Shown piece by piece: positions 34,764 through 43,778 of a stretch of DNA of 64,000 nt. How positions within the stretch are numbered: position 1 is the first letter of the stretch; every line of letters begins with the position of its first letter. The stretch is from CAZUMW01 sp964621615 (GTDB lineage Bacteria; Desulfobacterota; WTBG01; CAIYCZ01; CAIRTM01), in the NCBI GenBank assembly GCA_964621615.1, contig CAZUMW010000022.1:1-64000 (forward strand). The letters run 5' to 3'. The position numbers and the translations under genes were made by a program. The notes beneath the pieces are model-generated. The model did not search any database. It saw only the letters and a program-made list of their open reading frames with translations, and was not told where the DNA came from.

Positions 34764-37700
34764 ATGAGCTCTTCTGAACCTGTTATTCACCTGTCGATTC
34801 CAAGCCGGCCTTTTGCCCAGCTGTGCAACGGGCTTGAAGCCGGGATCTTTGCTGCGGATGACAGCGGGGTGATTCTGTATGTGAATACGGTGATTTCCAG
34901 GCTTCTTAAAGCCGATGCAGAAGCGCTTGCCGGCAAAGCGCTTGAAAGCATCATGCACCCGGGATCGCCTTCGGGGCCGGATCCCCTGCGCGTTTCAATT
35001 GAGGCACAGGGAGTCCCGGTGCGCATAGATTTTCAGGATTGTGCGGGCACACCGGTTCCGGGGTATCTGCGCACGATACCTGTTCAGCATAAAAGAGCCC
35101 AAAGACCGGCGGTCATAGGCATCGTTGAGCCGGTGGGGGATGCGCAGCTAAAGCCCGCCGGCCGGCAGGCGGGGCTGTTTTTCAAAGAGGCGTACCGTGA
35201 GGAAAAAGAATTTCTTGATGCGGTGATAGAGCATTCAATTGACAGTATAGTTATCAGTGACCATGACGGTGTGATTCAGCGTGTAAACAGGGCTTTTATC
35301 AACCTTATCGGTAAAAAACAAACCGAGATAGTCGGAAGGCCCCACGATATAGTCTTCTCTGTCGAGCGGGGGACCTACCACTCGGCTGCCGGTGAGCAGG
35401 TCTCCGTGGATAGCGGGTACATAGCCGCTGTCGGGCGGAATATGAAAAAGCTGACACAGGAGGGGCGGCTTGCCGGATGGGTGCATTACCTGATGTGCGC
35501 CGACAATACGCTTGTTCCGGTTGAGCACAATATGACGGTGCTTTTTGACGGGAGCGGAAAAAAGTTAGGCACGGTGAGCATTTTCAGGGATATAACCACG
35601 CGGCGGCAGCTTGACAGGAAGCTTGAGCAGCATCAGGAGCATCTCAATGAGCTTGTTGCCCGCCGCACTGCGGAGCTTACCAAGGCAAACAGGGAGCTGG
35701 TTGCCCATGATCAGGAGCTTCGCGCCGTTAATTATCAGCTTATGGCCCGGGAGCAGCAGCTGAGATCGGCAAACGAACAGCTTACCGCCAGCAACCAGCA
35801 GCTCATTGCAAGCGAGCAGGCGCTCCGCGAAAGCGAGGAGCGGTTCCGCGCGGTCGTAAAGACGGCACACGAATCGATTATTACGGCATCGGCGGAAGGA
35901 AAAATACTGTCATGGAACAATGGCGCCAGAGATATTTTCGGCTATGAGGAAGATGAGGTGCTCGGCAAATCAGTGCTTATGCTGGCTCCGGAAAGAAACC
36001 GGCCCATTCACCAGCTGAAGCTGAACGAGCTTGACCGCACAGATGCGCTTCTTGGCTTTGAGCAGACAGCTGAGGGCTACGGGCTGAAAAAAAACGGTAC
36101 GGAATTTCCCCTCGAGTTTTCTCTTTCGCAGTGGTCAACGAATAACACCGTCTTTTATGCGTTTATAGTCAGGGATATTACGCAGCGAAAAAAAGCTGAA
36201 AATGATTTAAAAGCCCTGAATCAGCAGCTGCAGAGAAGTGAGCAGAAATACCGTCAGCTTGTCGAAACCATGAATGAAGGGCTGATGATCCGTGACCGGA
36301 ATGATTTGTTTTCGTTTGTCAACGCGCCCTTTTGCAGCATGCTCGGCTATGAATCAGAGGAGCTGATCGGCAAGCCTGTCAGCGGCTTTCTGACTGAAGC
36401 CGGCAGAAAAATTCTGAGCGAGCAGATAGCGCTTCGCCGTGAGGGGGGCTCAGCGGCATATGAAATATCCTGGATCTGCAAAACCGGCAAAGAGATCGTG
36501 ACCCGCGTCTCACCGCGCGCGCTGTCTGATGACACGGGCGCATTTGCCGGCAGCCTTGCTGTTATTACTGATATTACCAAGAGCAAAGAAATGGAGAAGC
36601 AGCTGCTGCAGGCTGAAAAGCTCAGATCTCTGGGCGAGCTTGCGGGAGGGGTTGCCCATGATTTCAACAATGTGCTTGCCGCCGTGCTGGGGAGGGCCCA
36701 GTATTTAAAAAAGGCGCTGGAAAAGATGCCCGATGCGGGCGGGGCTGAAAGCGTGCTGCAGGATCTTGCGCGCGGCATAGAAATTATAGAGCACGCAGCG
36801 CTTGACGGTGCCGAGACAGTACGCCGCATTCAGGAGTTTTCCCGCCGCCGCGCAGAGGACAGGCAATTTCAGGATGTCGATGTTAAGCACCTGATAGATG
36901 GGGCGATAGAGTTTACAAAAGCCCGCTGGAAGGACGAGGCGGAATCGCGCGGCGTTACCTACACGCTTGCAAACCGAATCCCGAAGCTTCCCCGGGTCGC
37001 CGGAAGCGCCTCTGAGCTTCGGGAAGTTTTGACCAACCTCATTCATAACGCTTTAGACGCCATGCCTGACGGAGGCACGCTTACCCTGGAAGGTTTCTGC
37101 AATGGGCAGCGCATTACCATAAGCCTGCACGACGAGGGATCGGGTATTGATCCTGAAATATATGACAGGATTTTTGACCCTTTTTTTACCACCAAAGGAC
37201 CCCGGTCCACAGGTCTGGGCCTGAGTGTTTCCTATGGTATTATCAGCAGGCACGGCGGTACGATCAGGTGTGAAAAGGGCCGGGAGGCCGGGACAACGTT
37301 CAGCATAGAGCTTCCCGTTTCGGGCTTGCATAAAAATGAGCACGGTCCGCCCCCTGCGCCCCACGCCCGCACAGGAGCCCCCCTGTCAATACTGATAATC
37401 GATGATGAGAAAGCGGTGCGGGACCTTTTGAGCGATATTCTTGCAGCAGAGGGGCACCGGACAGAAACAGCAGCCGACGGGGATGAGGGCTTGCGCCTGT
37501 TTTCATCACGCGGCTTTGATATGGTGTTTACCGATCTGGGTATGCCGGGCATGTCAGGGTGGCAGGTGGCAGAGCAAATTAAGAAAATAGACAGCGATAC
37601 CCCGGTGGTCCTTATTACCGGATGGGAAACAGACCCGGCACATCGGGATCACAAAAACGGCGTCGTTGATCAGGTAGTCCAGAAGCCGTTTCAAATTAAC

Positions 37701-37766
37701 CATGTCATGCGCACGCTTGATACCGTGGTGAAGCGGTATGCAGGCAGGGGGGGGAAGAGCTTATAA
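34764..37766 (+). CDS. Multi-PAS hybrid histidine kinase
   Basis: A soluble kinase of about 1000 residues. Order: PAS (about 15-100, EAGIFAADDSGVILYVNTVI), PAS (about 150-280, DSIVISDHDGVIQRVNRAFI), a Gln/Glu-rich coiled coil (about 280-360), PAS (ITASAEGKILSWNNGA), PAS (GLMIRDRNDLFSFVNAPF), HisKA of the HDFNN type (GELAGGVAHDFNNVLAAVL), HATPase_c (VLTNLIHNALDAM, DEGSGI, STGLGLSVSYGI), then a receiver whose phospho-Asp is in VFTDLGMPGMSG. There are no membrane segments. The ATG at 34764 has GGGAT upstream; 50 further in-frame codons upstream lack a binding site. The HD-GYP regulator 290 bases downstream is a likely partner. Confidence 0.9.
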   Translation: MSSSEPVIHLSIPSRPFAQLCNGLEAGIFAADDSGVILYVNTVISRLLKADAEALAGKALESIMHPGSPSGPDPLRVSIEAQGVPVRIDFQDCAGTPVPGYLRTIPVQHKRAQRPAVIGIVEPVGDAQLKPAGRQAGLFFKEAYREEKEFLDAVIEHSIDSIVISDHDGVIQRVNRAFINLIGKKQTEIVGRPHDIVFSVERGTYHSAAGEQVSVDSGYIAAVGRNMKKLTQEGRLAGWVHYLMCADNTLVPVEHNMTVLFDGSGKKLGTVSIFRDITTRRQLDRKLEQHQEHLNELVARRTAELTKANRELVAHDQELRAVNYQLMAREQQLRSANEQLTASNQQLIASEQALRESEERFRAVVKTAHESIITASAEGKILSWNNGARDIFGYEEDEVLGKSVLMLAPERNRPIHQLKLNELDRTDALLGFEQTAEGYGLKKNGTEFPLEFSLSQWSTNNTVFYAFIVRDITQRKKAENDLKALNQQLQRSEQKYRQLVETMNEGLMIRDRNDLFSFVNAPFCSMLGYESEELIGKPVSGFLTEAGRKILSEQIALRREGGSAAYEISWICKTGKEIVTRVSPRALSDDTGAFAGSLAVITDITKSKEMEKQLLQAEKLRSLGELAGGVAHDFNNVLAAVLGRAQYLKKALEKMPDAGGAESVLQDLARGIEIIEHAALDGAETVRRIQEFSRRRAEDRQFQDVDVKHLIDGAIEFTKARWKDEAESRGVTYTLANRIPKLPRVAGSASELREVLTNLIHNALDAMPDGGTLTLEGFCNGQRITISLHDEGSGIDPEIYDRIFDPFFTTKGPRSTGLGLSVSYGIISRHGGTIRCEKGREAGTTFSIELPVSGLHKNEHGPPPAPHARTGAPLSILIIDDEKAVRDLLSDILAAEGHRTETAADGDEGLRLFSSRGFDMVFTDLGMPGMSGWQVAEQIKKIDSDTPVVLITGWETDPAHRDHKNGVVDQVVQKPFQINHVMRTLDTVVKRYAGRGGKSL

Positions 37767-37817
37767 AAAACAAAAGAATATCACACAATAGAAAAATGCT
37801 ATTAGCAGAATATTGTC

Positions 37818-37855
37818 ACACAAAGGCGCTATGATTAATCATAGCGCCTTTGTGT
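37818..37855. repeat. Perfect 38 bp palindrome
   Basis: Two 19 bp arms, 37818-37836 (starting ACACAAAGGCGC) and 37837-37855, are exact reverse complements with no loop bases. No T-run follows on the plus strand; the right flank is A-rich. It lies 51 bases after the kinase stop and 203 before the HD-GYP start. Possible roles are transcript end, mRNA 3' stabiliser, or a large operator dyad. Confidence 0.7.
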
Positions 37856-38058
37856 ATAAAAAAAATAATAGTGCGCTTTTAGGCATTTTTTAAGAAAAAC
37901 TTCAGCAGCGGCGTTATACCTTCAGGCATTTTTCTCTTATGATTTCACAAAAGTTGTTCGATAGTATGTATACACCTGCTGTGTAAACCTTTATTCCAAT
38001 CCCCGGGGCGGCGTGCTCAAGGGCCCGCAGCGTGTGAACATGTTCAGGGAGATAAGCG

Positions 38059-39114
38059 GTGACGGATTCCGGCAATTGCGAAGCGATTCTGGTAGTAGAC
38101 GATGAGCCGCTGGTAAGTGATATCCTTGCCAAGTCACTTGCCTCCGAAGGATATACCTGCCATACCGCAGACTGTGCTGAAAATGCGCTTGATCTGCTTG
38201 AACAAAACGCGTATGCTCTTTTGATCTCCGATATTATGATGCCGGGTAAAACCGGCATCGAGCTGCTCTCCATTGTTAAAGATAATTTTCCCGATCTGGC
38301 GGTAATAATGGTGACAGCGGTTGATGACCGGAAAACCGCGGTAAAAGCGCTTCAGCTCGGGGCCTACGGATACATCATAAAGCCCTTTGATCTGAAAGAA
38401 ATCGCTATTGAGGTGGTTAATGCGCTGGAGCGGCGGCGGCTCAGCATGGAAAGCAAGCGCTATGAAAAGCGCCTTGAGGAAGAGGTGAAATCCAGAACGG
38501 CCGACCTTCACCGCCGCGAAGAGGAGATTTGTCTCAGGCTTACGGCAGCCTGTGAATACCGCGATGTGGAAACCGCGTCACACAATCGCCGGCTCGGCCT
38601 GTATGCTTTTATCATGGCTGATACGCTCGGATGGCCGGGGCGCGCCATGGACGAAATCCGCATTGCCGCGTCAATGCACGATATCGGTAAAATAGGGGTG
38701 CCTGACAATATCCTTCTCAAGCCGGGCAGGCTCACCGACACCGAGTTTGACATTATAAAAACACATACGACCATCGGTGCCGAGATACTGAGCGGATCCG
38801 AAATTTCGCTTCTGAAAATGGCTGAGCAGATCGCTTTGGCGCATCATGAGAAATGGAACGGGTCAGGGTATCCATACGGGCTTGCCGGTGAGGATATTCC
38901 GGAGGCTGCGCGAATGGTTGCCGTGCTCGATGTCTACGACGCCCTTGTCCACAAGCGGGTCTACCGGCCGCCGCTGCCAGAGGAGGAAGCGCTGGGCATC
39001 ATGCGAAAGGATCGCGGAGAGCACTTCGACCCCCGAATGTTCGACATTTTCATGACAGTCCTGCCTCAGATACGCCACATCAAAAATCAGGTTAGGGATA
39101 AAGATGAAGAATAA
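38059..39114 (+). CDS. HD-GYP response regulator (c-di-GMP phosphodiesterase)
   Basis: A 351-residue protein. The N-terminal receiver (1-125) has DD at 14-15 (VVDDEP), phospho-Asp D58 (ISDIMMPGKTG) and Lys in IKPFDL. A short coiled coil leads to an HD-GYP domain with MHDIGKIGVPDNILLKPG, IALAHHEKWNGSGYPYG and VLDVYDALVHKRVYR. These metal ligands and the GYP motif predict hydrolysis of cyclic di-GMP. GTG start with GGGAG eight bases upstream. The nearby kinase is the likely phosphodonor. Confidence 0.92.
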   Translation: MTDSGNCEAILVVDDEPLVSDILAKSLASEGYTCHTADCAENALDLLEQNAYALLISDIMMPGKTGIELLSIVKDNFPDLAVIMVTAVDDRKTAVKALQLGAYGYIIKPFDLKEIAIEVVNALERRRLSMESKRYEKRLEEEVKSRTADLHRREEEICLRLTAACEYRDVETASHNRRLGLYAFIMADTLGWPGRAMDEIRIAASMHDIGKIGVPDNILLKPGRLTDTEFDIIKTHTTIGAEILSGSEISLLKMAEQIALAHHEKWNGSGYPYGLAGEDIPEAARMVAVLDVYDALVHKRVYRPPLPEEEALGIMRKDRGEHFDPRMFDIFMTVLPQIRHIKNQVRDKDEE

Positions 39115-39140
39115 GATACGCTTTTAATGGGTGATGATAT

Positions 39141-39899
39141 ATGCGTACACGATGCTGCTTTATACTGATTGCTTTATGGTGCGCCTTGTGCCTTCCGGAT
39201 GCGGCCCTGGCAAAAAGGTATCAGCCTATGCCTGAAGCGCTTGACGCCCTGGAATCCGATAATTGCGTTTCAGTGTCCCGGGCCTGTGTCCTCGGCTGGC
39301 TGAGGCCTGTGTACCGCTTTGCCCCCCGCTCGCAATCTGCCGGGACCGGGTTTATCATATATCCCGGCGGGCTTATTGATTACCGGTCATACGCCCCCAC
39401 GGCACGCGCAATTGCGCAACAGGGCATTGCGGTCTTTCTTGTGCCGATGCCGCTTGATCTTGCGATCCTGGCCACCGACAGGGCTGACCGGATAATCGCA
39501 AGAAACGGTGAAATCAATACGTGGATTATCGGGGGCCACTCCCACGGTGGTGTCATGGCATGCAGATATGCGCAAAAGAATCCTGATATGGTAGACGGAG
39601 TAGTCCTCTGGGCGGCCTATCCCTCGGATATGTTTCGCCTCGATAACACCGATCTTGCAGTGCTTTCCATCTACGGTACCAATGACGGGCTTACCACGCT
39701 TGATGAGATCGAGCAGTCCGAGGAGCACCTTCCTGCAGACGCTGAGTTTGTGGAAATTGAGGGAGGAAATCACACGTACTTCGGCTGGTATGGTGAAGGC
39801 GATGAGCTGCAAACAGACGATAATCCCGCTGATATCTCCCGCCAGGAGCAGCAGGACATTATTGTTCAGCAAACGGCTGATTTCCTTTCCCGGTGGTAG
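39141..39899 (+). CDS. Exported alpha/beta hydrolase
   Basis: A 252-residue protein with a signal peptide (CFILIALWCALCLPDAALA). The alpha/beta-hydrolase core has the nucleophile elbow GGHSHGG with Ser134, an acid in YGTNDGL (about 186) and the histidine in EGGNHTYFGWYG (about 216). The family includes lipases, esterases and dienelactone hydrolase-like enzymes; the substrate is not readable. The start is 26 bases after the HD-GYP stop, so it may be read through from it, though a functional link is not obvious. Two Cys (C42 and C49) could form a disulfide. Confidence 0.85.
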   Translation: MRTRCCFILIALWCALCLPDAALAKRYQPMPEALDALESDNCVSVSRACVLGWLRPVYRFAPRSQSAGTGFIIYPGGLIDYRSYAPTARAIAQQGIAVFLVPMPLDLAILATDRADRIIARNGEINTWIIGGHSHGGVMACRYAQKNPDMVDGVVLWAAYPSDMFRLDNTDLAVLSIYGTNDGLTTLDEIEQSEEHLPADAEFVEIEGGNHTYFGWYGEGDELQTDDNPADISRQEQQDIIVQQTADFLSRW

Positions 39900-39931
39900 A
39901 TGCAGCGGTGTTTTGTGAGCCGCCGGATCCG

Positions 39932-41239
39932 TTAATGAACATCCCTCAGTGCCTCAAGCACGTTTTTGTAATGGCGTGCCTGCGTGAAGTCCCCTGTTTC
40001 CTCACAGATACGCATCATATTGTAAACCGCTGACGGGTTTGTCGCATCGATAGCCAGCGCCCGGGACAGATAGCGCTGCGCTTCGTCGTAATTTTTCTGT
40101 GCGCCGTAGACGATTCCCGTATTGACGAGCGCCGGCAGGTAATCCTTTTTCAGGGAAAGGGCTTTTGTCAGCGGGGCGAGGGCTTCCGCGTACAGCTCCA
40201 GGCGAATGAGCACATATCCTATTCTGTTATACAGCCGGTAGTTGTCGGGTGCAAGCGCAGCAGCTTTGCGGTAGTGCTTGAGGGCTGTACCGTAGCGGCC
40301 CTGCTTTTCATGTGTGTGTCCGCGATAAAGCTCATAATCAAGCGCGGAGCCGCGCGTGTCACGAGCATTGCTTTCAGGGCGGCCCGCCGGCGCATCTCCG
40401 GCGGGTTCGCTTTTTTTGTCTGCAGGCGGCCCTGGCGACGTTTTCTGTTCGGCAGACTGCCCGCCTGGAGCAGGGGCAGATGCGGTCACGGCGGTATTTT
40501 GATTGACCGGCCCTTCTGCTTTCTGATCGTCCGCTGCAGAAGGCCCTTTTGGGGCCGGCGAGCCCTGCATATCAATTGTGGCGGCAGCGTCTTCGGCCGG
40601 TGTGCGTTCAGCTTGTTCTATGGGTGCAGCCGGCGGGACCCGTTCGCTTGGGAGGGGCAATTCCGGCGGGGCGCTTGCGGGTGCATCAGCTCCGGGCGGC
40701 AGAGGCGATACCCAGACATAATATCCGACTGCGGCTCCCGCCCCTAGGAAGCTTATGAGCACGATAAGTGCCAGCCGGGCTGTTTTCCATGAGCGGGTTT
40801 TTTTTGTGTGCGTAAAAGAGGAGGCAAGCCCGGGAGGGACATGCTCTTTATGACCTGCCGTTCCGGAAAGAGGCGCTGCCGCACCGGAGGGGTCGGCTGC
40901 CGGCTTAGTATGCTCTGAGCGCGGCGGGGGAGCCGGCTCATCGAGCTGGAATTCTTTGTCGTCAAGCGCTGATGCTGCCTTAAGCAGGTCATCAGGAGGC
41001 GGAGCTTCGTCATCGGCATCTGTAACCGTATCCCCGGAGGGAGACGGCAGGCTGTCTGATGAAGGCGGCTTTTCCCGATCAGCGGACTCAGGAGTGGATT
41101 CCGGCTCAAGGTCAGGGCCGAAATCGAAATCATCGTCACTGAGCTCGGCGGTTGCTTCAAGAAGGTCTTTGGGAATATGTTCCGGCCCATTGTCTTTCTG
41201 GTCACCTGAGCCGGGTTCTTTTTTTTTGAACGGGGACAT
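39932..41239 (-). CDS. TPR protein with a membrane anchor
   Basis: A protein of about 435 residues in three parts. The N-terminal 150 residues are acidic and Pro/Ser/Asp-rich and probably disordered. One membrane helix follows (ARLALIVLISFLGAGAAVGYY), then a Pro/Ala-rich linker. The C-terminal 130 residues hold three to four tetratricopeptide repeats (EKQGRYGTALKHYRKAAALAPDNYRLY, and AVYNMMRICEETGDFTQARHY). The TPR part is predicted to be periplasmic or outside and to bind a partner protein. The ATG at 41239 replaces a longer reading that begins with a hydrophobic stretch; either is possible. Its partner is unknown. Confidence 0.75.
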   Translation of the reverse strand: MSPFKKKEPGSGDQKDNGPEHIPKDLLEATAELSDDDFDFGPDLEPESTPESADREKPPSSDSLPSPSGDTVTDADDEAPPPDDLLKAASALDDKEFQLDEPAPPPRSEHTKPAADPSGAAAPLSGTAGHKEHVPPGLASSFTHTKKTRSWKTARLALIVLISFLGAGAAVGYYVWVSPLPPGADAPASAPPELPLPSERVPPAAPIEQAERTPAEDAAATIDMQGSPAPKGPSAADDQKAEGPVNQNTAVTASAPAPGGQSAEQKTSPGPPADKKSEPAGDAPAGRPESNARDTRGSALDYELYRGHTHEKQGRYGTALKHYRKAAALAPDNYRLYNRIGYVLIRLELYAEALAPLTKALSLKKDYLPALVNTGIVYGAQKNYDEAQRYLSRALAIDATNPSAVYNMMRICEETGDFTQARHYKNVLEALRDVH

Positions 41240-41363
41240 CCGTGTTTTTTCAGTCTGCGATAGCGTTAGACATACATCAGTGATTGGTGCCGTTATACTA
41301 TACAAAAATATAGCGGAAAAAAATGATAGAGTCAAACAGCCACAGCATGATATGTCGCATCAG

Positions 41364-42104
41364 CTACTGCCTGCTGCGCAGCTTTGCCAGGAGCCTGAGA
41401 ATTTCTATATACAGCCACACCAGTGTTACGATCAGCCCGAATGCAGCGTACCACTCCATGTATTTGGGCGCCCCGTGAGCAGCGCCGCTTTCAATGAAAT
41501 CAAAATCGAGCACCAGGTTAAGCGATGCAATGACAACCACAAACAGGCTGAACCCGATGCCGATTATGCCGCTGCCGTGAATAAAGGGTATACTGATGCC
41601 GAAAAAACCCAGAATGAAGGTAACGACATAAACCAGTGCGATGCCCCCGGTCGCTGCGACCACCCCCAGCTTAAAATTTTCGGTTACTTTTATCATTCCC
41701 GACTTGTAAGCCGCCAGGAGGCAGAAAAGAGTACCGAATGTCAGGCCGACCGCCTGCAGGACGATGCCGGGATACTGCGCCTCGAACACGGCTGAAATGC
41801 CGCCCAGAAACAGCCCCTCGAGAAGGGCGTATGCCGGGGAGGTCACGGGTGCAATTTCTTTTTTAAATACCGTAATAAGCGCAACGACGAATCCGCCGAT
41901 TGCGCCGCCGAGCATCCACGGCATAACCGCTCCCGCCGATCCTGCGGCGAAAAAGCGGTTCCATATCCACCATGCGGATGCGGTTACCAGCACAAGGAGC
42001 ACCCCTGTCTTGTTTACGGTTCCCTGGATAGTCATGGGGGTTGCCGAAGCGGACAGCCCGCGAAACGCGGCATCGTTTAAAGCAGGATTTGCAGTTCTCA
42101 TCAT
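41364..42104 (-). CDS. Bax inhibitor-1/YccA family membrane protein
   Basis: A 246-residue protein with seven hydrophobic segments of the Bax inhibitor-1 type. It matches the bacterial YbhL-YccA branch: an N-terminal MRTANPALNDAAFRG motif, then SPAYALLEGLFLGGISAVFE and a C-terminal ASLNLVLDFDFIESGAAHGAPKYMEWYAAFGL. The role in bacteria is not settled; calcium leak and protease-modulating functions are known for relatives. The ATG-ATG start is followed closely by the conserved motif. It stands alone on this strand before the TPR gene. Confidence 0.88.
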   Translation of the reverse strand: MMRTANPALNDAAFRGLSASATPMTIQGTVNKTGVLLVLVTASAWWIWNRFFAAGSAGAVMPWMLGGAIGGFVVALITVFKKEIAPVTSPAYALLEGLFLGGISAVFEAQYPGIVLQAVGLTFGTLFCLLAAYKSGMIKVTENFKLGVVAATGGIALVYVVTFILGFFGISIPFIHGSGIIGIGFSLFVVVIASLNLVLDFDFIESGAAHGAPKYMEWYAAFGLIVTLVWLYIEILRLLAKLRSRQ

Positions 42105-42342
42105 GGCGGGGGCACCTCACTGTTTGCGGTTAATGTAACATGCGTATAAGGATGTTTGAACGGTTAGATTGCTCAGTGTCGCTGTCGACCCGCTTTGTCT
42201 TGCATTGCGGTTCGGCGCTGAGTATAAAAACGGTGGAGGTAGAGTACAGACTTCTGCCGGGACAAACGCTCGCCGGCATTTCACCGTCTGTATATTCGCA
42301 GCTGAAGCTGCACCTGCCTCACCGCACATTTCTTCCGATGCC

Positions 42343-43626
42343 TCAGTCCTCAAAGTTGCCGGCGGGACCTTTGTCGCTGCCGATGCGTTTCGCTTTTTCG
42401 ATAATTTGTTCCCTGGCCCATTCTGCCGGGTCTTCAATGCGGCCGGCTTTCGGGCCAAGATCAAATGATCCTGCTTTCAGAATCGCATCTATTCCCAGCG
42501 GAGCGGTGTCTGCGGCGTTGAAGACATCGGTCAGTATGTGATAGACGAAATCCTCAACCCGCTTTATCATCCGCTCGCGAACCGGAGCCGGCTGAGACAG
42601 CAGGAGGTTTTCAAACGGCAGATTGAGCTTTTTGAAATTGCCGCCGGAAAGGCCCTTGTCCTGCGCATATGAAAGCATCTGCTGCCACACGTCTTCCGTG
42701 GCCCCCTCGTCTTTTACTTTGATGAAATTTTTATTTTCATCCAGCTGGGCATTGCCGTAATCGTTTACCTCGAGCCCCCATGACAGCATTTGAAGCGCGG
42801 TTGCGACGTTTGCTTTTGTGGTCTTTGTCTGCTGAGCGATAGCTCTAAGTCGCTCGGAGCTGTTGCCCGAGGTGCCGTGCTGTGCCCCTGACACCCCGTA
42901 TTTTTCAATTCCTTTGTGAATTTGTGCCGTCAGCTCAACCTGGATGCCTGCGTCGCTTGCTTCGATGCCGTGAGTTGTTCCGTTGTTCAGGGCGATCCAG
43001 TCGGGGAAAATATCGTGTGCGTTCAGCCCCTGAATGAGAAACAGCGCTTCGGGGAGCGTTGAGAGCCCCTCTTTTCCTTTGATTTCGCCGACCTCTGTTT
43101 CAAGGCCCGCCCAGTCGGGAACGTACTGATTGAGCTCGATGCTGGTCAGCAGGTTCTGATCATCGGGCAGGTGAGAGGCATCGATGGCAATAGAGGTGAT
43201 GCCGGCATCAAACATTGTCGGTATTTCAGTTTTTGCCGTGACCGCGTCCTTTTCACCTTTAATGCCGTAGTGGTCGGCGTGAATCGCAACGGGTACGGTG
43301 ATGCCAATCTCGTTGCATAGTGCATCCACATAGGTGGCAAGGTTCCAGTAATTGACGGCACAGTAGCCGCTGGCGCCGCCTTCTGATTTTGCGATTTCTA
43401 TTATGAGTGCGGCGTTAGCGCGCTGTGCAGCTCTGAGGGCGCCGCGTATAACGAAACTGTTCCTGGCGTTTGCGGCAATTGTCATCGCTTTTCCTTTTGC
43501 CAGCAGCGCCCGGTCGATAACTTTGCCGCTGACAATCAGGGCCCTGGAATTCGGAAACAGTCGTGCAATATTCGGCGGACGGCCAATGTCGAGCGCTTTT
43601 TCAAATTCCTGCGTATACTGTGCCAT
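42343..43626 (-). CDS. Class II fructose-bisphosphate aldolase family protein
   Basis: A 427-residue member of the metal-dependent aldolases. Zinc ligand candidates are in VPVAIHADHYGIK, LNNGTTHGIEAS and GVSGAQHGTSGNS; the catalytic Asp is in the first. An ITSIAIDASHLPDDQN segment matches the barrel. It should cleave fructose 1,6-bisphosphate or another ketose bisphosphate. It is longer than a typical 310-360 form by an N-terminal and a central extension. The ATG is preceded by AGGAGGATG. The obg gene is next downstream on the same strand, after 152 bases. Confidence 0.85.
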   Translation of the reverse strand: MAQYTQEFEKALDIGRPPNIARLFPNSRALIVSGKVIDRALLAKGKAMTIAANARNSFVIRGALRAAQRANAALIIEIAKSEGGASGYCAVNYWNLATYVDALCNEIGITVPVAIHADHYGIKGEKDAVTAKTEIPTMFDAGITSIAIDASHLPDDQNLLTSIELNQYVPDWAGLETEVGEIKGKEGLSTLPEALFLIQGLNAHDIFPDWIALNNGTTHGIEASDAGIQVELTAQIHKGIEKYGVSGAQHGTSGNSSERLRAIAQQTKTTKANVATALQMLSWGLEVNDYGNAQLDENKNFIKVKDEGATEDVWQQMLSYAQDKGLSGGNFKKLNLPFENLLLSQPAPVRERMIKRVEDFVYHILTDVFNAADTAPLGIDAILKAGSFDLGPKAGRIEDPAEWAREQIIEKAKRIGSDKGPAGNFED

Positions 43627-43778
43627 AATGCATCCTCCTGCTCTAAATGGTTGTTACTGTTGAGTAGCCCGGATAAACCGTTAGCACAAAGTATGAAACG
43701 TGCACATATGTCATTGCTTATTCAATGCCCGCAATGACGGCAGAAATCACAAGAGCGGGGCATTGCTTTATGCCGGCC

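Noticed and set aside
40956..41795. A 279-codon open frame antisense to the TPR and Bax-inhibitor genes.
   Set aside because: It mirrors two well-supported genes on the other strand, and its sequence is low-complexity serine-rich and unstructured.
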